64,000 nt of DNA from Lethocerus indicus (Eukaryota > Arthropoda > Insecta > Hemiptera > Belostomatidae): assembly GCA_019843655.1 (NCBI GenBank), contig JACDQD010000011.1, positions 14,488,604 to 14,552,603 of the forward strand, written 5' to 3'. Both the position numbers and the translations under genes were made by a program. The notes under the pieces are model-generated. The model had not been told where the DNA came from. It saw only the letters and a list, made by a program, of their open reading frames with translations, and did not search any database. Numbering within the stretch: position 1 is the first letter of the stretch; every line of letters starts with the position of its first letter. This document shows, one piece after another, positions 1 to 11,270 of the stretch.

Positions 1-685
1 ACGAGTCAGAGGATAAAATAGGATGGGAGATAGTCATCGCTCACTCAGGATGTCGGCCCCGCGCGGACAAGCCCGTCCCCGACCTTACCTCGGAATAAGA
101 TGTAAACGTCCGCTCGCGGGACGTCGACGGTCCCTTCCCATAAATTACCGGCCGCTAAACCCGAGATTCCGATCGTTCCGATTGTTTCCAGAAAAACGCT
201 AAAAGGGCGAGTTACACGGGGGGCGTCAAAAGGGGGAGATTGGCGGCCGAGATCCGGGCCCAGATGCCCATCCCCTTCGGACTCGCATCAATTCTCCGAC
301 GCCGGGATTTGAAAAGAAATTGGGAAAAGTGAATCATTCGGGGGATGAACGGCACTCGTGGGACGATAACCAGAGATCGGGGCGGATTTGAGCCTATTTA
401 TTGCGTCTCAAACATCGGCGAAATGTCTGTAAATTCTTGGTTTTGATCGAAACGTAATAGCATGTATTATGCTACTCTCCAAATAGGGTAATATGCGGTG
501 AGCTACCGAAGTTAGAATGAACAGTCGGTCGATACATATATTCGATTCTTATAAAGAAGACAATTTTAAATATATGGTTCGGTTAATTTCCAACCGACAC
601 AAAAATGACAATATCGACGTTTCGACAACTGGTCTAAGGCGTCCGACGAAGACAAGAGGGAGAATGCACATATTCTGAAAATTTG
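1..685. other. GC-rich unannotated start of window
   Basis: No gene is recognisable here. The first 400 bases are GC- and CpG-rich and become AT-rich after about 440. The only structured item is a weak exon-like segment on the minus strand at 89-198, listed separately. An open frame on the minus strand near 566-808 is the antisense of the LINE fragment plus flank and is not a gene. Confidence 0.5.
89..198 (-). CDS. weak candidate internal exon, unknown product
   Basis: Read on the minus strand, this 110-nt segment follows a pyrimidine-rich acceptor (CCCTTTTAG) and ends at CGAG|GTAAGG. One frame is open: one base, 36 codons, one base (phase in 2, out 1). The peptide starts VFLETIGTIGISGLAAG and ends DVYILFR. 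About 16 of 36 codons begin with G, which leans towards coding. I recognise no family, and a segment like this can arise by chance in GC-rich DNA. Its entry phase would match the exit phase of the candidate exon at 32573-32681, but such a match has a one-in-three chance of being accidental. Confidence 0.12.
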
Positions 686-1072
686 ATATTTAATTGATAA
701 TTTGTCGAATATATAAAGCCATACTAAAACCGACATGGACATACGGAATAGAAGTATGGGGTTCCGCCAAAAAATCCAACATCGCTCGCGTCCAAACATT
801 CCAGTCAAAAGTCCTTCGTACCATCCTTAAATGCTCCCCGGTATGTTTCTAACCGAACAATCCATAATGACTTCAACATATAACAGTCGACGAAGTCGCA
901 AAATCAAGCTTCCTTAAATTCCACTCCCGCCTCTCTCCACATCCAAATCCACTCGTTCAGTCCCTTTCCTCTTTATCGGCGTCTTCATCGGGCGAAACAA
1001 GACAAACTAGCTAAACAAACCGCCATTGTACCTAATATTAGTTGATTGTACAATAAATAAAGTTAAAAAAAA
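686..1072 (+). mobile_element. Jockey-clade LINE fragment, copy 1 (3' end only)
   Basis: A 5'-truncated, decayed non-LTR retrotransposon. From about 711 the frame reads YKAILKPTWTYGIEVWGSAK and continues through a block ending KVLRTILKCSP, the segment just downstream of the reverse transcriptase core in Jockey-type ORF2. It breaks at TGTTTCTAA. After a frame change it resumes as VDEVAKSSFLKFHSRLSPHP and NPLVQSLSS. The element ends in a short 3' UTR with AATAAA and an A8 tail at 1065-1072. Compared with copy 2 (10704-11270, minus), it lacks roughly 80-90 bases between the NPLVQSLSS block and the final CCGCCATTGTACCTA. In-frame stops, a frameshift and the missing 5' part make it non-functional. 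The Jockey clade is known mainly from arthropods, which is the best clue to the host. Confidence 0.88.
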
Positions 1073-3518
1073 TGATAATTTGAATTCATTAATCGGTCTC
1101 TAAATAATCTAGTAATCTAATAGATTACCTACTGTCAAAAGGGGGTCAAGTTGTAAACTCCCACCACGTGTATCAACCTCCCGTAAATAGGGAGGTCAGA
1201 AGGTGAATATAATAACGGCCAAACAATGGACGCATAACCGCCGTCAATTCGTGTAGCGCTTAATCCGGCCTCAAATTCGATAGCGGAGGCTACACTATCG
1301 GGACAAGGCCTGTCTGACAGGGACCAAGTGCCGCCGCTACACGGCCCGGCCCTGCATCAATACACAGGAAGGGCGACAAACCGGAAACCGGCCGGCAGTT
1401 TCCTCGACTCGCCGGTTGTGTTCCGCCCTCCCTCCCTATCCCTCTCTCTCTCTCTCTCTCTCTCGCTCCTGGCTCCAGTTTGTGGCCCCGGGGTAGGCGG
1501 CCCACCGACCTGACAGTTGACCACTTTGTCCGCGCCACCCGTCCCACTGTCCGCTAATTCTAAGTGAATTAACATTTCCGCCCTTATGAGAGGCGGGCAG
1601 CGACGCATTGTTCACATCTGACCCGTCGGCATTTGCACGGTCGAACGATTACGCTCGATTATCATTTACTTCAACAACAAATACACCTGTCTCGGATTTA
1701 TAATGTATCTTAAGAATACATTATTTTGGCATTCGGGACATCTCTCGGTATATTTTGGATTTCTTATCACATTGTTTTTAGCTCGATTTCTTCTGGGCGA
1801 CCCGAATGAACGCTCCGCGCTAAAACAGCCTTTAACCGAAATTAACCTCTGAACGAATTCATTTCCTCCCGAGAAATCGTTTTGAATACTTTCCCTCATT
1901 TCAAAACATGTACCGAGATTCCGGATCGCTGGATAACTCTTCTCATTGTACCGCTCAAATACTTTACGAAACTGGTTACGCGTCCAACGAATCAAGCCGG
2001 AGTGAATCGCGGCTCGAATTTTTGCAAATATTACGCCGCCGCTTCAATCCTTAGCCTATACTGATTCGCGCAGAACGATACACCGGAATTACTTCCTTCC
2101 GGTCCACACGAAGCGTTGTCGAAAATTAATTTTTAGCGAACAAACGAGACAACTCTCGGTCGGCGTGGGCCACTAACTTTTTAAGTTCCGATTCCCGCGA
2201 AATCGGCGCCCGATTGGCATTGCCCCCACCCACACCCCCCCGGTACACGAAGCCCCGCGGTGGTAGCGCGGCTTAAACAATGGGAAATCCTCCCCCAACC
2301 GCCGAAATAGAATACCGGCGGCCGGACGTCACGAACAAATAAACACCGCCCGAGACTCAATATGGGAATGGCCACCGTCCGCGATTAAACCGTCCACCGC
2401 TTGTTGATGTGATCACTCTCTGGGCACTGGAAACAGCTTTTGTTCGAATGGACAAACGAGTCTTCCCCCTCTCCCCCTGCCACTATACACAGCGCCCGCT
2501 GACAAACAAACTTAGCGCCCGCTTGTCGATTCGCCCGTATTTAAATTTCGGACCGATTCGCGGTCCGCTATTGCCGCGACTGATTTCGCGTTGGCGGCCC
2601 ATTGAAACGGCGGAAAAAAATAAGCGCCGGATCAATTATTTGTTTTCTTTCCATTTTCGCCCGTTTGTTTTCGGAATTACGGAATAATTATTATATTTAG
2701 CCGGACGGATTTTGAGGCAGGCGAAGCGAATTGAGGATTATTTCATTATTCTGGCCTTCACGAGGCTTAAGTGCCTTAACCAGGAGGCTGTAGACGCATA
2801 GCGTATATCTACGTGCTCGCCATTTTTAAGCGTGTGTGGATACGTAACTTCGAAGTGTCGGGTACGTGTCCGAAACTGTAAAACGGTTTTCAAGTTCCGT
2901 TTCATCGCCAATCCATCACCACCACCCAGTTTATAATGCCACTTTTTAATCTTCGAAAAAATCACAGTGCCGGAATGGCATCACAGTTATGACATAACAA
3001 TAAATCTCGCGGGCGAATACAGTTTGACAAATGATCTCTGACTTCGAATTTCGAAACCGAAAAAATTCCATGTCAAGACGCGGGCCGAATTATACTTTGT
3101 CAGGATGTCGAATCGGATATCTGCAAGACGTAGGCGCGCAGTTCGCGGTTTAATGTCCGCGTTATCTGCAATGGGCGGAATGCAGTTGGATCTCAGGGCC
3201 GTCGCCGACGCCGGCTTGCAGATGTCGGTCGCTTCACAGAACTGGAATGGGTGGGGGGAAGCCAACCCGGCTTATCGGACAATTGGGGCGCGAATATCAT
3301 TAACCCGACCCCGTTACGAGGTGCCGCGTAATCTGAACATTGAACGGAATTATTAGACTAATGGACTTAGTTACTTACTTAGCGGCATGTACGTGAAGGA
3401 GACGCCTAATATATCGTTGTCCGATTCTCGCACAAGCCACGCCTCAATGCTACGTACTTTTGCCCAGTAACAAATCATTCCTCCAAATCGTTCATAATTA
3501 CAACCACCCCCCTAACAG
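1073..3518. other. non-coding: GC-rich island and spacer
   Basis: A CpG-rich island runs from about 1140 to 2640 and contains a CT microsatellite (1442-1464). Sequence after 2640 is AT-richer. Several short open frames exist on both strands, none with recognisable protein similarity. On the minus strand at about 3376-3510 a frame of some 45 codons ends near a GTAAGT, but the exonic end is CTAA, a poor donor context, so I did not call an exon. Confidence 0.45.
1442..1464. repeat. (CT)n microsatellite
   Basis: An uninterrupted CT dinucleotide run inside a GC-rich island. On the minus strand it reads GAGAG, the binding motif of GAGA-type factors in flies. Any regulatory role is inference. Confidence 0.9.
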
Positions 3519-3551
3519 GATGAAGACGATATACTATACTCCATCAAGCAG
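3519..3551 (+). CDS. candidate 33-nt microexon (11 codons), unknown product
   Basis: A pyrimidine/C-rich tract ending in CTAACAG is followed by 33 nt and then CAG|GTGATA. The exon is phase 0 at both ends and translates as DEDDILYSIKQ. In the same frame the upstream side has a stop (TAA) within the presumed acceptor, as expected if that part is intron. The length is a multiple of three, typical of alternatively included microexons in neuronal and muscle genes. No family is recognisable from 11 residues, and the match could be accidental. Confidence 0.2.
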
Positions 3552-6500
3552 GTGATAACTAATAGTTTCCCGATCATAAGGGAAACTTTCCCAATAATGG
3601 ACTAAATGGAGGCACAAATGGACCAATTATTTATACAGCGGGGGACTGCCGAGGAGTGAATGTTGACTCTAGCGACGGGGGACGAAGGGTAGAGCCTGTA
3701 ATAATAATGACGCACAAGAGTCATGCGGTCTACGGTCATCTGCCCGGCCGTTTGCCCCAAAACCAACAAAGATGCCGGGGACTTGAGGCTTAGGAGGCGG
3801 CTTGATGGAGGGGGCGGCATATGGTGTGATTGACGCGTGAAAGGCGGGAGCGCTCCAGTCCAGGTGACATGTTGAAAGTCAATCCCCGCCCACACCGGCC
3901 GGCCCACAGACCGACAATGAATTGTGGCCCTTTTAAGGGCCACGGCTATCGAAACAACGACCGGCGATTGTGCTCCTCTCGGAAACGGACTTAGGGCAAC
4001 GGCCGACGCACCATGAAGAAAGCCCAAGCCGTGTTTCTTTAGGAGATCCGGTTCGCAGTTGACTTTCGACTATTCTGTCGCGGTTGAATGAGCTTTTGAC
4101 TTTCTGGAATTCCCGAAAGGTTTCAGGTTTTCCCCCATACCAGTTATCTCCAGATAACCGTCGGCGGAAGGTGCCCTGCTCCGAAATTTGCGCGAGAGAA
4201 ACATACTGCATGATTTAGTCCAAGATAAAGCTAATTTCAATTTCAAAGCTAAGCAAAATTTTCACACAAGCCAACCGCACTAATAGCTTCGCAAAATCTT
4301 GATAACACGAATCTCCACTGATCCATTATCAGTAAATCGTTCTCAACTATTGGTCGATCTATATTGTAATTTGAGATCATTAAGCTATCAATGTAGTAAA
4401 TATTCTACAGTACCACGTATGTATTACGTTATCTAAGTTTACTCGAGGAAATAGTAACCCCTTGCTTAAGGGGGTAAGAACAAATAACACCCCCCGAGGT
4501 GGGAGTTTTTCGATGGTATCTGGGATATGGAGGAGGCTCAGAATAGAGTTATCCCCGGGTTTCGGTCATACTCCCCTGGACATCAATCTCACTCACGGTT
4601 ATAAATGCTCGACTTCCTGTCCGGGGTTCTCGGGCAGGTGAACCGTCCGAGTATTTATTATTATTTTTTTTTTAAATTGGTGGCCGAACTATCGACGGCC
4701 GTCTCGAGTTTCCGCCGACGGCAGATAACGAGGCCGTGACACCGGCCCGACTGATGATGGCTTCGCATTAAACAACGAGTCCGAGCCGTTCCATCCCAAT
4801 ACCCCGTACCGGATGTGCTAAGCGCCCGTTTATGCCCTGAGGGACCCTTGAAGACGGTGAATTAGCATTAAGTTGTTCGGTGAACGAAGACAAATTACTC
4901 AGGAAATCCTACCGCCTGATGCAGAGGAGAACATTACGGTAATTCGCGAACTATCAACGGATCAATCAATGATAAATTCTGAGATGTTTGCTTATAATCA
5001 ATTATTAATCGATAAATCAACAGTAACATAAGTTACCTACAATCGCTCTCAAGTATTGGGTCTTCAATGATTTGTAAGTTTTATGATTACCTCATATAAA
5101 TATAAAATGATCATTATTTTATGACCATATTAAATGATCATATAACATTCTAGTCAATAGAATTCTGTTATGTTGCAGTACCTGTCCAACAAAATAGTTG
5201 GATTGGAATTTTATGACCGCGCAGACAGGCCGCCCCACGATGTGCCACCGAACTGACAGATATCCACTGAAGATGGCGAAGAATAAAATATGGTCCATTC
5301 AACGTACAAGCGGATAATGGAAGAGGCGCAACACTTCTAAGGGCAAAACCAATAAATCCGGCCGGCAGAGTGGCCGGTGTTGATTGTGACTGGCGGGTCA
5401 TCATCAAGAGGCCGACTGGGCCCGGGGCGATAATGAATACGCGCATAACAAATCGGATCTGCGGGCTAATCACCGCGGCGGTATCGGAGGCGTCGCCGCC
5501 ACTCCCGTTGTACAGGGACCCCGGCCACAATGGCAATACCGACGCGACAAGAAGATGAGCCGCCGGGGGTCGTTAGGGCCGTACGGATAATGGATCATTA
5601 GCGGATCACCCCTCGGTCGAGGAAGACTTGTGCACGTGTCCTTATTCCCGGCCGGATGAATATTTATCACGTGACCGGTCTTGTCGACTGTCACGGCGGA
5701 CGTCCCGCCGGTCCGACTATTGGGATTAGGCCCACTTGTTTGATCCCCGCGCGTCCCGATTTACTCTATGAAGAAGGTACCGATGAATATTTATTACTCG
5801 TGTTTGGGTCACGTTAAAATATCTGAGCGTAACTCGCGCAGTGAACGGCGTACGCGTGTCAGGTGCCAGATGTCAATTTGCGCGGAAACAGGTCTCGAAT
5901 CGGGAAAATCATACATGGAATTTCAACAATAAACGCCACACTGGAGATATAGATAAAAATATGTCCGAAAAAACGAGTAAACTAGTACTAAGTATTACTT
6001 TGTGAAACACTAACATATGCCGCTTTCCGATTTATAATAATATCAGTGAAAATTAAGACCTGTAATTTTCTGTTTTCGTTTTAGACTTCTTTTGAAGTCT
6101 CTGAGGTCGGACATTTCTGCGGAATGAATATTATTTTGAGAATTGATACCGCCACATAATTGTGAATATGAAGACCCCCCCCCCCATATAGCGTTTTGAA
6201 CATTAATTAATCCGGAATCAATGACGGCCGTGTTCATTTCCTTGCCTCGACTGGCAATCATTATGTTCGCTGTTGATATTTCGAAAGCAGACGTTATAAC
6301 GCTCCAATATTAGAATATAGGTCTCGCCCGATGCGGTGTCCGTTTGTAAACGGACCCCGGGGCCCGTGATTGATTATGCCGACAGCGTAAACACAGACCG
6401 AGTAATTAAGAACGGGCAGAGATCGCCCGGAGCGAGCCCCTGCGCCAGTGTTATGTTTGTAAACACGTGGAAACGAATCGAAGGTAATGACTATATTAAT

Positions 6501-7380
6501 TACGACGGTTATCAACGCCTTCCCCGTAATGGCGGTCGCGGACATTGACAACTTTCTCCACAAGATAACAATTATTCCGATGCCTGCATAACAATAATAA
6601 TACAACAGAAAAGCAATTATTTACAACAAACCCGGGACAAGTATTATGATCATCGCTTAAAGTAATTATTACAATATAATACCGAAAATAAAAACTTTCA
6701 CAGCACTTATGACATCAGATTACGACCAATTAATATGTTCAGGTCTAATTTATTTATTCCTTAATTCGAATAAATCATTAATCGAACTACCATACTGAAA
6801 AATGTAAAATCAGTATGTCAAAGACAGAGTTCTTGTACGCTCTCGTGTGTTTAGCATTCAAACCACAGGGTGGGTACAGGACCCGCTGGGATAATACGGG
6901 GAATAATAATACGGCTATTTTAATTTATAATGCGTTCATTTTTTTAATGATACATTACCCGACGGTATTATCTACAGACTAATTTATGTCCCGTGTTATT
7001 TCAATTGCGTCTTGTTAGTAAGCCGAGGGCTTGACCGAGTACGATGATGCTCGGAAATTTTGTTATAATGTCCGCTTTAGAGTAAGCCCAAATCGGAGAA
7101 TGAATTGTTCAGTATATTAGAATTACAGGTTGTAATGTATTTTCGGTATTATTGTACGAGTTATATTTTGGGACGCGTTATTACGTTGTATATATCATTA
7201 TAAGGTATTTCGATTTGGAGCGAAGCTTACATTAAATTTGACGCTTTATGAACCAAGTGTATATACGTAAGCAGCTTTGAACAAGGGTCGAGTTTTTTTT
7301 TAAAAAATAGATAAGGTATACGGTTTATGTAGAAACACGATTTTTCAACGCTTAGATCAATCGGTTTTGAAGACTGGAAC
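3552..7380. other. non-coding stretch
   Basis: Islands rich in CpG (about 3600-4200 and 5200-5780) alternate with AT-rich spacers. It holds an 11-base C run at 6175-6185 and two copies of AAATGATCAT near 5105-5140. Open frames on both strands, up to about 140 codons in the GC-rich parts, show no motif or composition that I would call coding. Confidence 0.45.
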
Positions 7381-10300
7381 CGGCTGATTGATTAGCCATT
7401 GTCCGCCTGCCGAAGATGGTATCGTGATCTCGCACCGAAATAGTCAGTGGGTCGGTCGATCGTCAAACAATGGTCCATTTCATGAGGTGGCGCCCTTATC
7501 TGAGGCCCCTTATCGGTCCCCGGCGTCATTAACCCCGGACCGAACCGAACCGAACCGAACCGGCCGAACGCCCCGGAACACGGTCATTACGGGCCGTCGT
7601 CACGCGGTTATTTATAAATCGTTTGACACTTCGTGATTGGAAGAATGTGCCCGCCTCGGTCGTGGGCCCTAAAGACGCCCCATCGATGTTCCGCTTCGCC
7701 CACTTCGGGGAATAGTAAATCGGTTATGAGCGACACGTAGGTGAATACTCTATGAGGACGCTGTATATTTATTTTTATTGCGTCGTAATTACCATTATTT
7801 AGTAGACCTGTTAGAGTGCCGTCACAAAAGGATGCAAATATCAAGAACAAAGGACAAAATCCTCATCTAACTGCTTGAAAATATTAATCGTCGAATATTA
7901 GGAGCCTTAAAATGATATAATATAGTATTAAGTATACCCCTCCTCCTAGGGGTTCTTTTTAGCCATAACCTCTCCGAAAGAGGAAAAATAGTTCGAAATA
8001 GTTTCTTTATTCGAAAGGAAGTGAGGGTTTTTGCGTTAAATCTAGGTGCAAACACTCGTGAAATACCGCCACTTCCAAATAAAGAGCGACAGCTCGGGGT
8101 GAAACCAATCCAGACGTCGGCTTAGGATCCAGAAATGAGTTCGAGTGGAATCCTCGCACAAAAGTGGAAAAATCCCGCCGCGAAATACACTCGAGACTCG
8201 TGACAGGTACTGGAAAAATAGTTTTCCCGAGGCCGGGTCCTAAGCTTAAAAAAGCAACGTCTTGTGCGGTCCCTGGCAAATCCTCTTCAGTGAGGCGGGA
8301 GCTTACGGGCGGGGACTTGAACGGTGGGTCACGTCGGAAACCCACCGACGCCTTCGGCCCAATTCCTCGCTCTCGTTAGTAGCCCTTTCTCGGAGAGGGA
8401 TTTAAATTTGTCGGTCGACCGGATTCCTTCTGAGCCTGGTTCCCAGTGCGGAAAATTAGCTGCTTCCCCTGCGCAAGGACCGCCCGTTACCTGAGTACGG
8501 GGAAGGGGGTCGCCGACACCGCCTGGGTGACTGGTCACAATTCGTGACTCCCGCCCCGAACAATACCTTTTGTGACCGCCGGCGGCGGATGGATGTTCCC
8601 CTACTAAACGTTTTTGTCGGGTCCGTCCCGTCCACGAGAAGTTATTAACTCGAGGGACGTTATACGTCAAAAATTCCGGGATGAGTCGGCCGAAGACTGA
8701 GGGAGAAAATTAAAAACTGTGTCCCCCTACAGTGGGGCCGGTTATTACGGAAAGACGGAGTTTTTACGGGCTAAAACTGAAGCCGTTTGATTGGTCACGG
8801 TATTTCGGGTTCGATCGTGACGCGGCGATACCGCCGGACCGTGCGTCCCGGGATGCAAAAACTCGAAAATGATGATAAGACATACATTTACCCTTTCCTA
8901 GAGTTATACTTCGACGTTACACAATTTGTTTCTTCCACATTTCAAATTTGTAAATCAGCCACAACCGATTTAATGATTTATATTAAACTGTAGTCTCAAT
9001 GGCTAGTCTAATAAAACGGATTTTTTAACCCATTCGCCATAGTAATAACTGTGTAGCATACACGGGTTGCCAAACGGTATCATATTGTTCCCTTCCTACA
9101 TTGATTCAATTTACTTGAAAAAAAGAAAGAAGTTGTTCAACAGTAAAGCTACAATTTTTTAATGTTATAATATTTAGGCATTATCTGATTCCCTGCCATA
9201 TGAAAAACCGGGAGTGATAACAACTTTTCTGTAGGGATTTCAGTTGGGTCTCCTTCGGTCAAATGAAGTCACCGAAGATGACAGGAATTGTTTCATTAAC
9301 ACGATATTTCCTAAGTCTGCCGAAGGTTGAATGCAGTCGCCTTACTAAGTAGTGGGGGCTGTGGTGCCTAGTCGGTTATGGTATCTCTCAAAAGTTATAT
9401 AACTAACTGGTTGTTCGGTGGCTTGTGATGTGGGGCCCTCCCGGTATTGCTTACTTAACTAACTCCCGGGGCCCCTCCTCGCTCCGACAACAAACCAATT
9501 TAACTCCGCCGTATCTCCACCGCGCTTTCCAAAGCCGGGGAAAGCCGGCGGCGCTCGCCTCTCCCTATTTGTTTTCAATTATTTTATTGACAGGCCGAGT
9601 TTTTCCTCCAGTTTGCAACCCCCCCCCCAAAAAAAAGGCCGGAAAAACCGACCGCCGAAAATCTGAATTCCTTTCGGTCTGCGGTCCGAGCTCTGCCGGC
9701 ATTCCGAAATTGTTCGCCCGCTATTTTTTATTTTTTTTTATCTGTGCCATTGTACTTTCGTGCGGCATATTAACAACCGCTCCTGACTTCGGAAAAAAGT
9801 CAGAACAACAGGTCGAAGTATTTATTTTATATACGAAACGAATTTGGACGATAGAGCGCGCATCACATACGACGAACGGCCTCAATCCTGTCTAAGTAAG
9901 TCGATGTATTAGACTTTAAAGTAATCATTAAATAACCCTGAGGAATTGCGAATATCTTATTAACAACTTAACATAAATAAAATTCTTCTTACGGTTATAT
10001 TATTCATGACGGATTTAGGTAACAGTAAGGTTAATATCAACAGTCAAAATTGGAAATTTCTACCACCTCCCGACAATCGGGCACGAACTTTTGCAATCGC
10101 CCGATATAACATCTGTCCCGGAAATATCTGCCGAGATAGCTCCTCATTGAACATTTATAAATTTCCTATTGCATCGGCATTGAGCCGTCCGTTATTCCAG
10201 TTTGCATAACGGCCGGCTCATGATATTGTGCAACCCTTCTTTCGCGTATCGTACGAGTCTTTAGTCAGGCGTTAAATGGGTGGGGGTGGCTTGTTTGCGC

Positions 10301-10703
10301 TGGATTAAGGAGCGCCAACAGCTTTCCGCGTATCCACAGTAGAGGTTTGCGCTACCGTGGCGGATGACTCACGCGGCGAGGTTGCCCACGCTGCCCACAC
10401 GGCCTGCCGACTCGGCCTTATTCAGCGGCGGTTAATTGGCACCGGGAATATTAGTAAAAGGAATTCTTTCCAATGCCTAGAGTCAACATTTACTGGCCAA
10501 ACATAAATCAGCAGAACTCCGAAGTTTCAATTGCGTCATACTTACAGTGGAAGGATTATTGCAGAATAATCAATTTGGACAGAAATGTAGACAAGAAATT
10601 TGCGAACGATAAAGCATTTTAAATTTGGGTCCGTCGTTTCCAACTAAAATTCCACTATCCCTGAACAGCATTGTATCGTGCATGAGCAAGCATATTGCTT
10701 CTG
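7381..10703. other. non-coding stretch with CpG islands
   Basis: GC-rich segments lie at about 7380-7640, 8100-8830 and 9420-9740. A CCGAA pentanucleotide repeat lies at 7535-7561, and a C10A8 run at 9619-9636. A 156-codon open frame at 9425-9895 (+) spans the homopolymer run, has no recognisable domain, and is probably not a gene. Confidence 0.45.
7535..7561. repeat. (CCGAA)n pentanucleotide repeat
   Basis: About five consecutive units of a GACCGAAC-type pentamer, inside a GC-rich island. Confidence 0.85.
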
Positions 10704-11270
10704 GTTTTTTTTTAAACTTTATTTTTGTTTTGTACAATCAACTGTTACTAGTTATAGGTACAATGGCGGTTGTTTGACTGGTTTGACTTGCTTCGCTTGA
10801 AAAAGACGCCATCCAGTGATGGTACTTTCGACCTGTATCCGACCTACAGAAAGTCTCTAGCCGACGCGGGGGGCATAATGGATGGGTAAAAGAGGAAAGG
10901 GACTGAACGAGTGGGTTTGGATGTGGAGAGAGGCGGGAGTGGAATTTAAGGAAGCGTGATTTTGCGACTTCGTCCACTGTTGGTATGTTCATTATGGATT
11001 GTTCGGTTAGAAACATACCAGGGAGCATTAAGGATGGTACGAAGGACTTTTGATTGCGGGCGATGTTGGATTTTTGGCGGAACCCCACAGTTCAATTCCA
11101 TAAGTCCATGTCGGTTTTGAAAATGGATTTGTATATTGTCAGTTTGTTGTCTATTGAAAGTTTTGATGTCCTTTTCGAAAGAGGTCTCAGCAGATTTGCG
11201 ATTGAGATCTGTTCTTTTGAGTCGCGTATGGGGATTGCTTCCGGTACGAACTTTTAGCCTAAGATCAATC
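10704..11270 (-). mobile_element. Jockey-clade LINE fragment, copy 2 (3' end only)
   Basis: Reading the minus strand from about 11270 down to 10704, the 3' part of a Jockey-type ORF2 is visible in broken frames. The blocks in order are SKLSIDNKLTIYKSIFK, an out-of-frame version of the KPTWTYGIELWG block, KVLRTILNAPWYVSNRTIHN and VDEVAKSRFLKFHSRLSPHP. After the ORF it carries a stretch of about 90 bases absent from copy 1, then the shared end CCGCCATTGTACCTA, GTTGATTGTACAA, an AATAAA signal and an A-rich tail at 10704-10713. The 5' side fades at about 11.27 kb, so the copy is 5'-truncated, as usual for LINEs. Frameshifts make it inactive. It is slightly better preserved than copy 1 and lies in the opposite orientation. 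Confidence 0.9.

Noticed and set aside
566..808. 80-codon frame on the minus strand
   Set aside because: Its first part is the antisense of LINE copy 1 (the ILKPTWTYGIE block), and the rest is flanking AT-rich DNA.
3376..3510. Minus-strand frame of about 45 codons ending near GTAAGT
   Set aside because: The exonic end CTAA is unlike a donor, the frame stops six bases later, and it overlaps the plus-strand microexon candidate.
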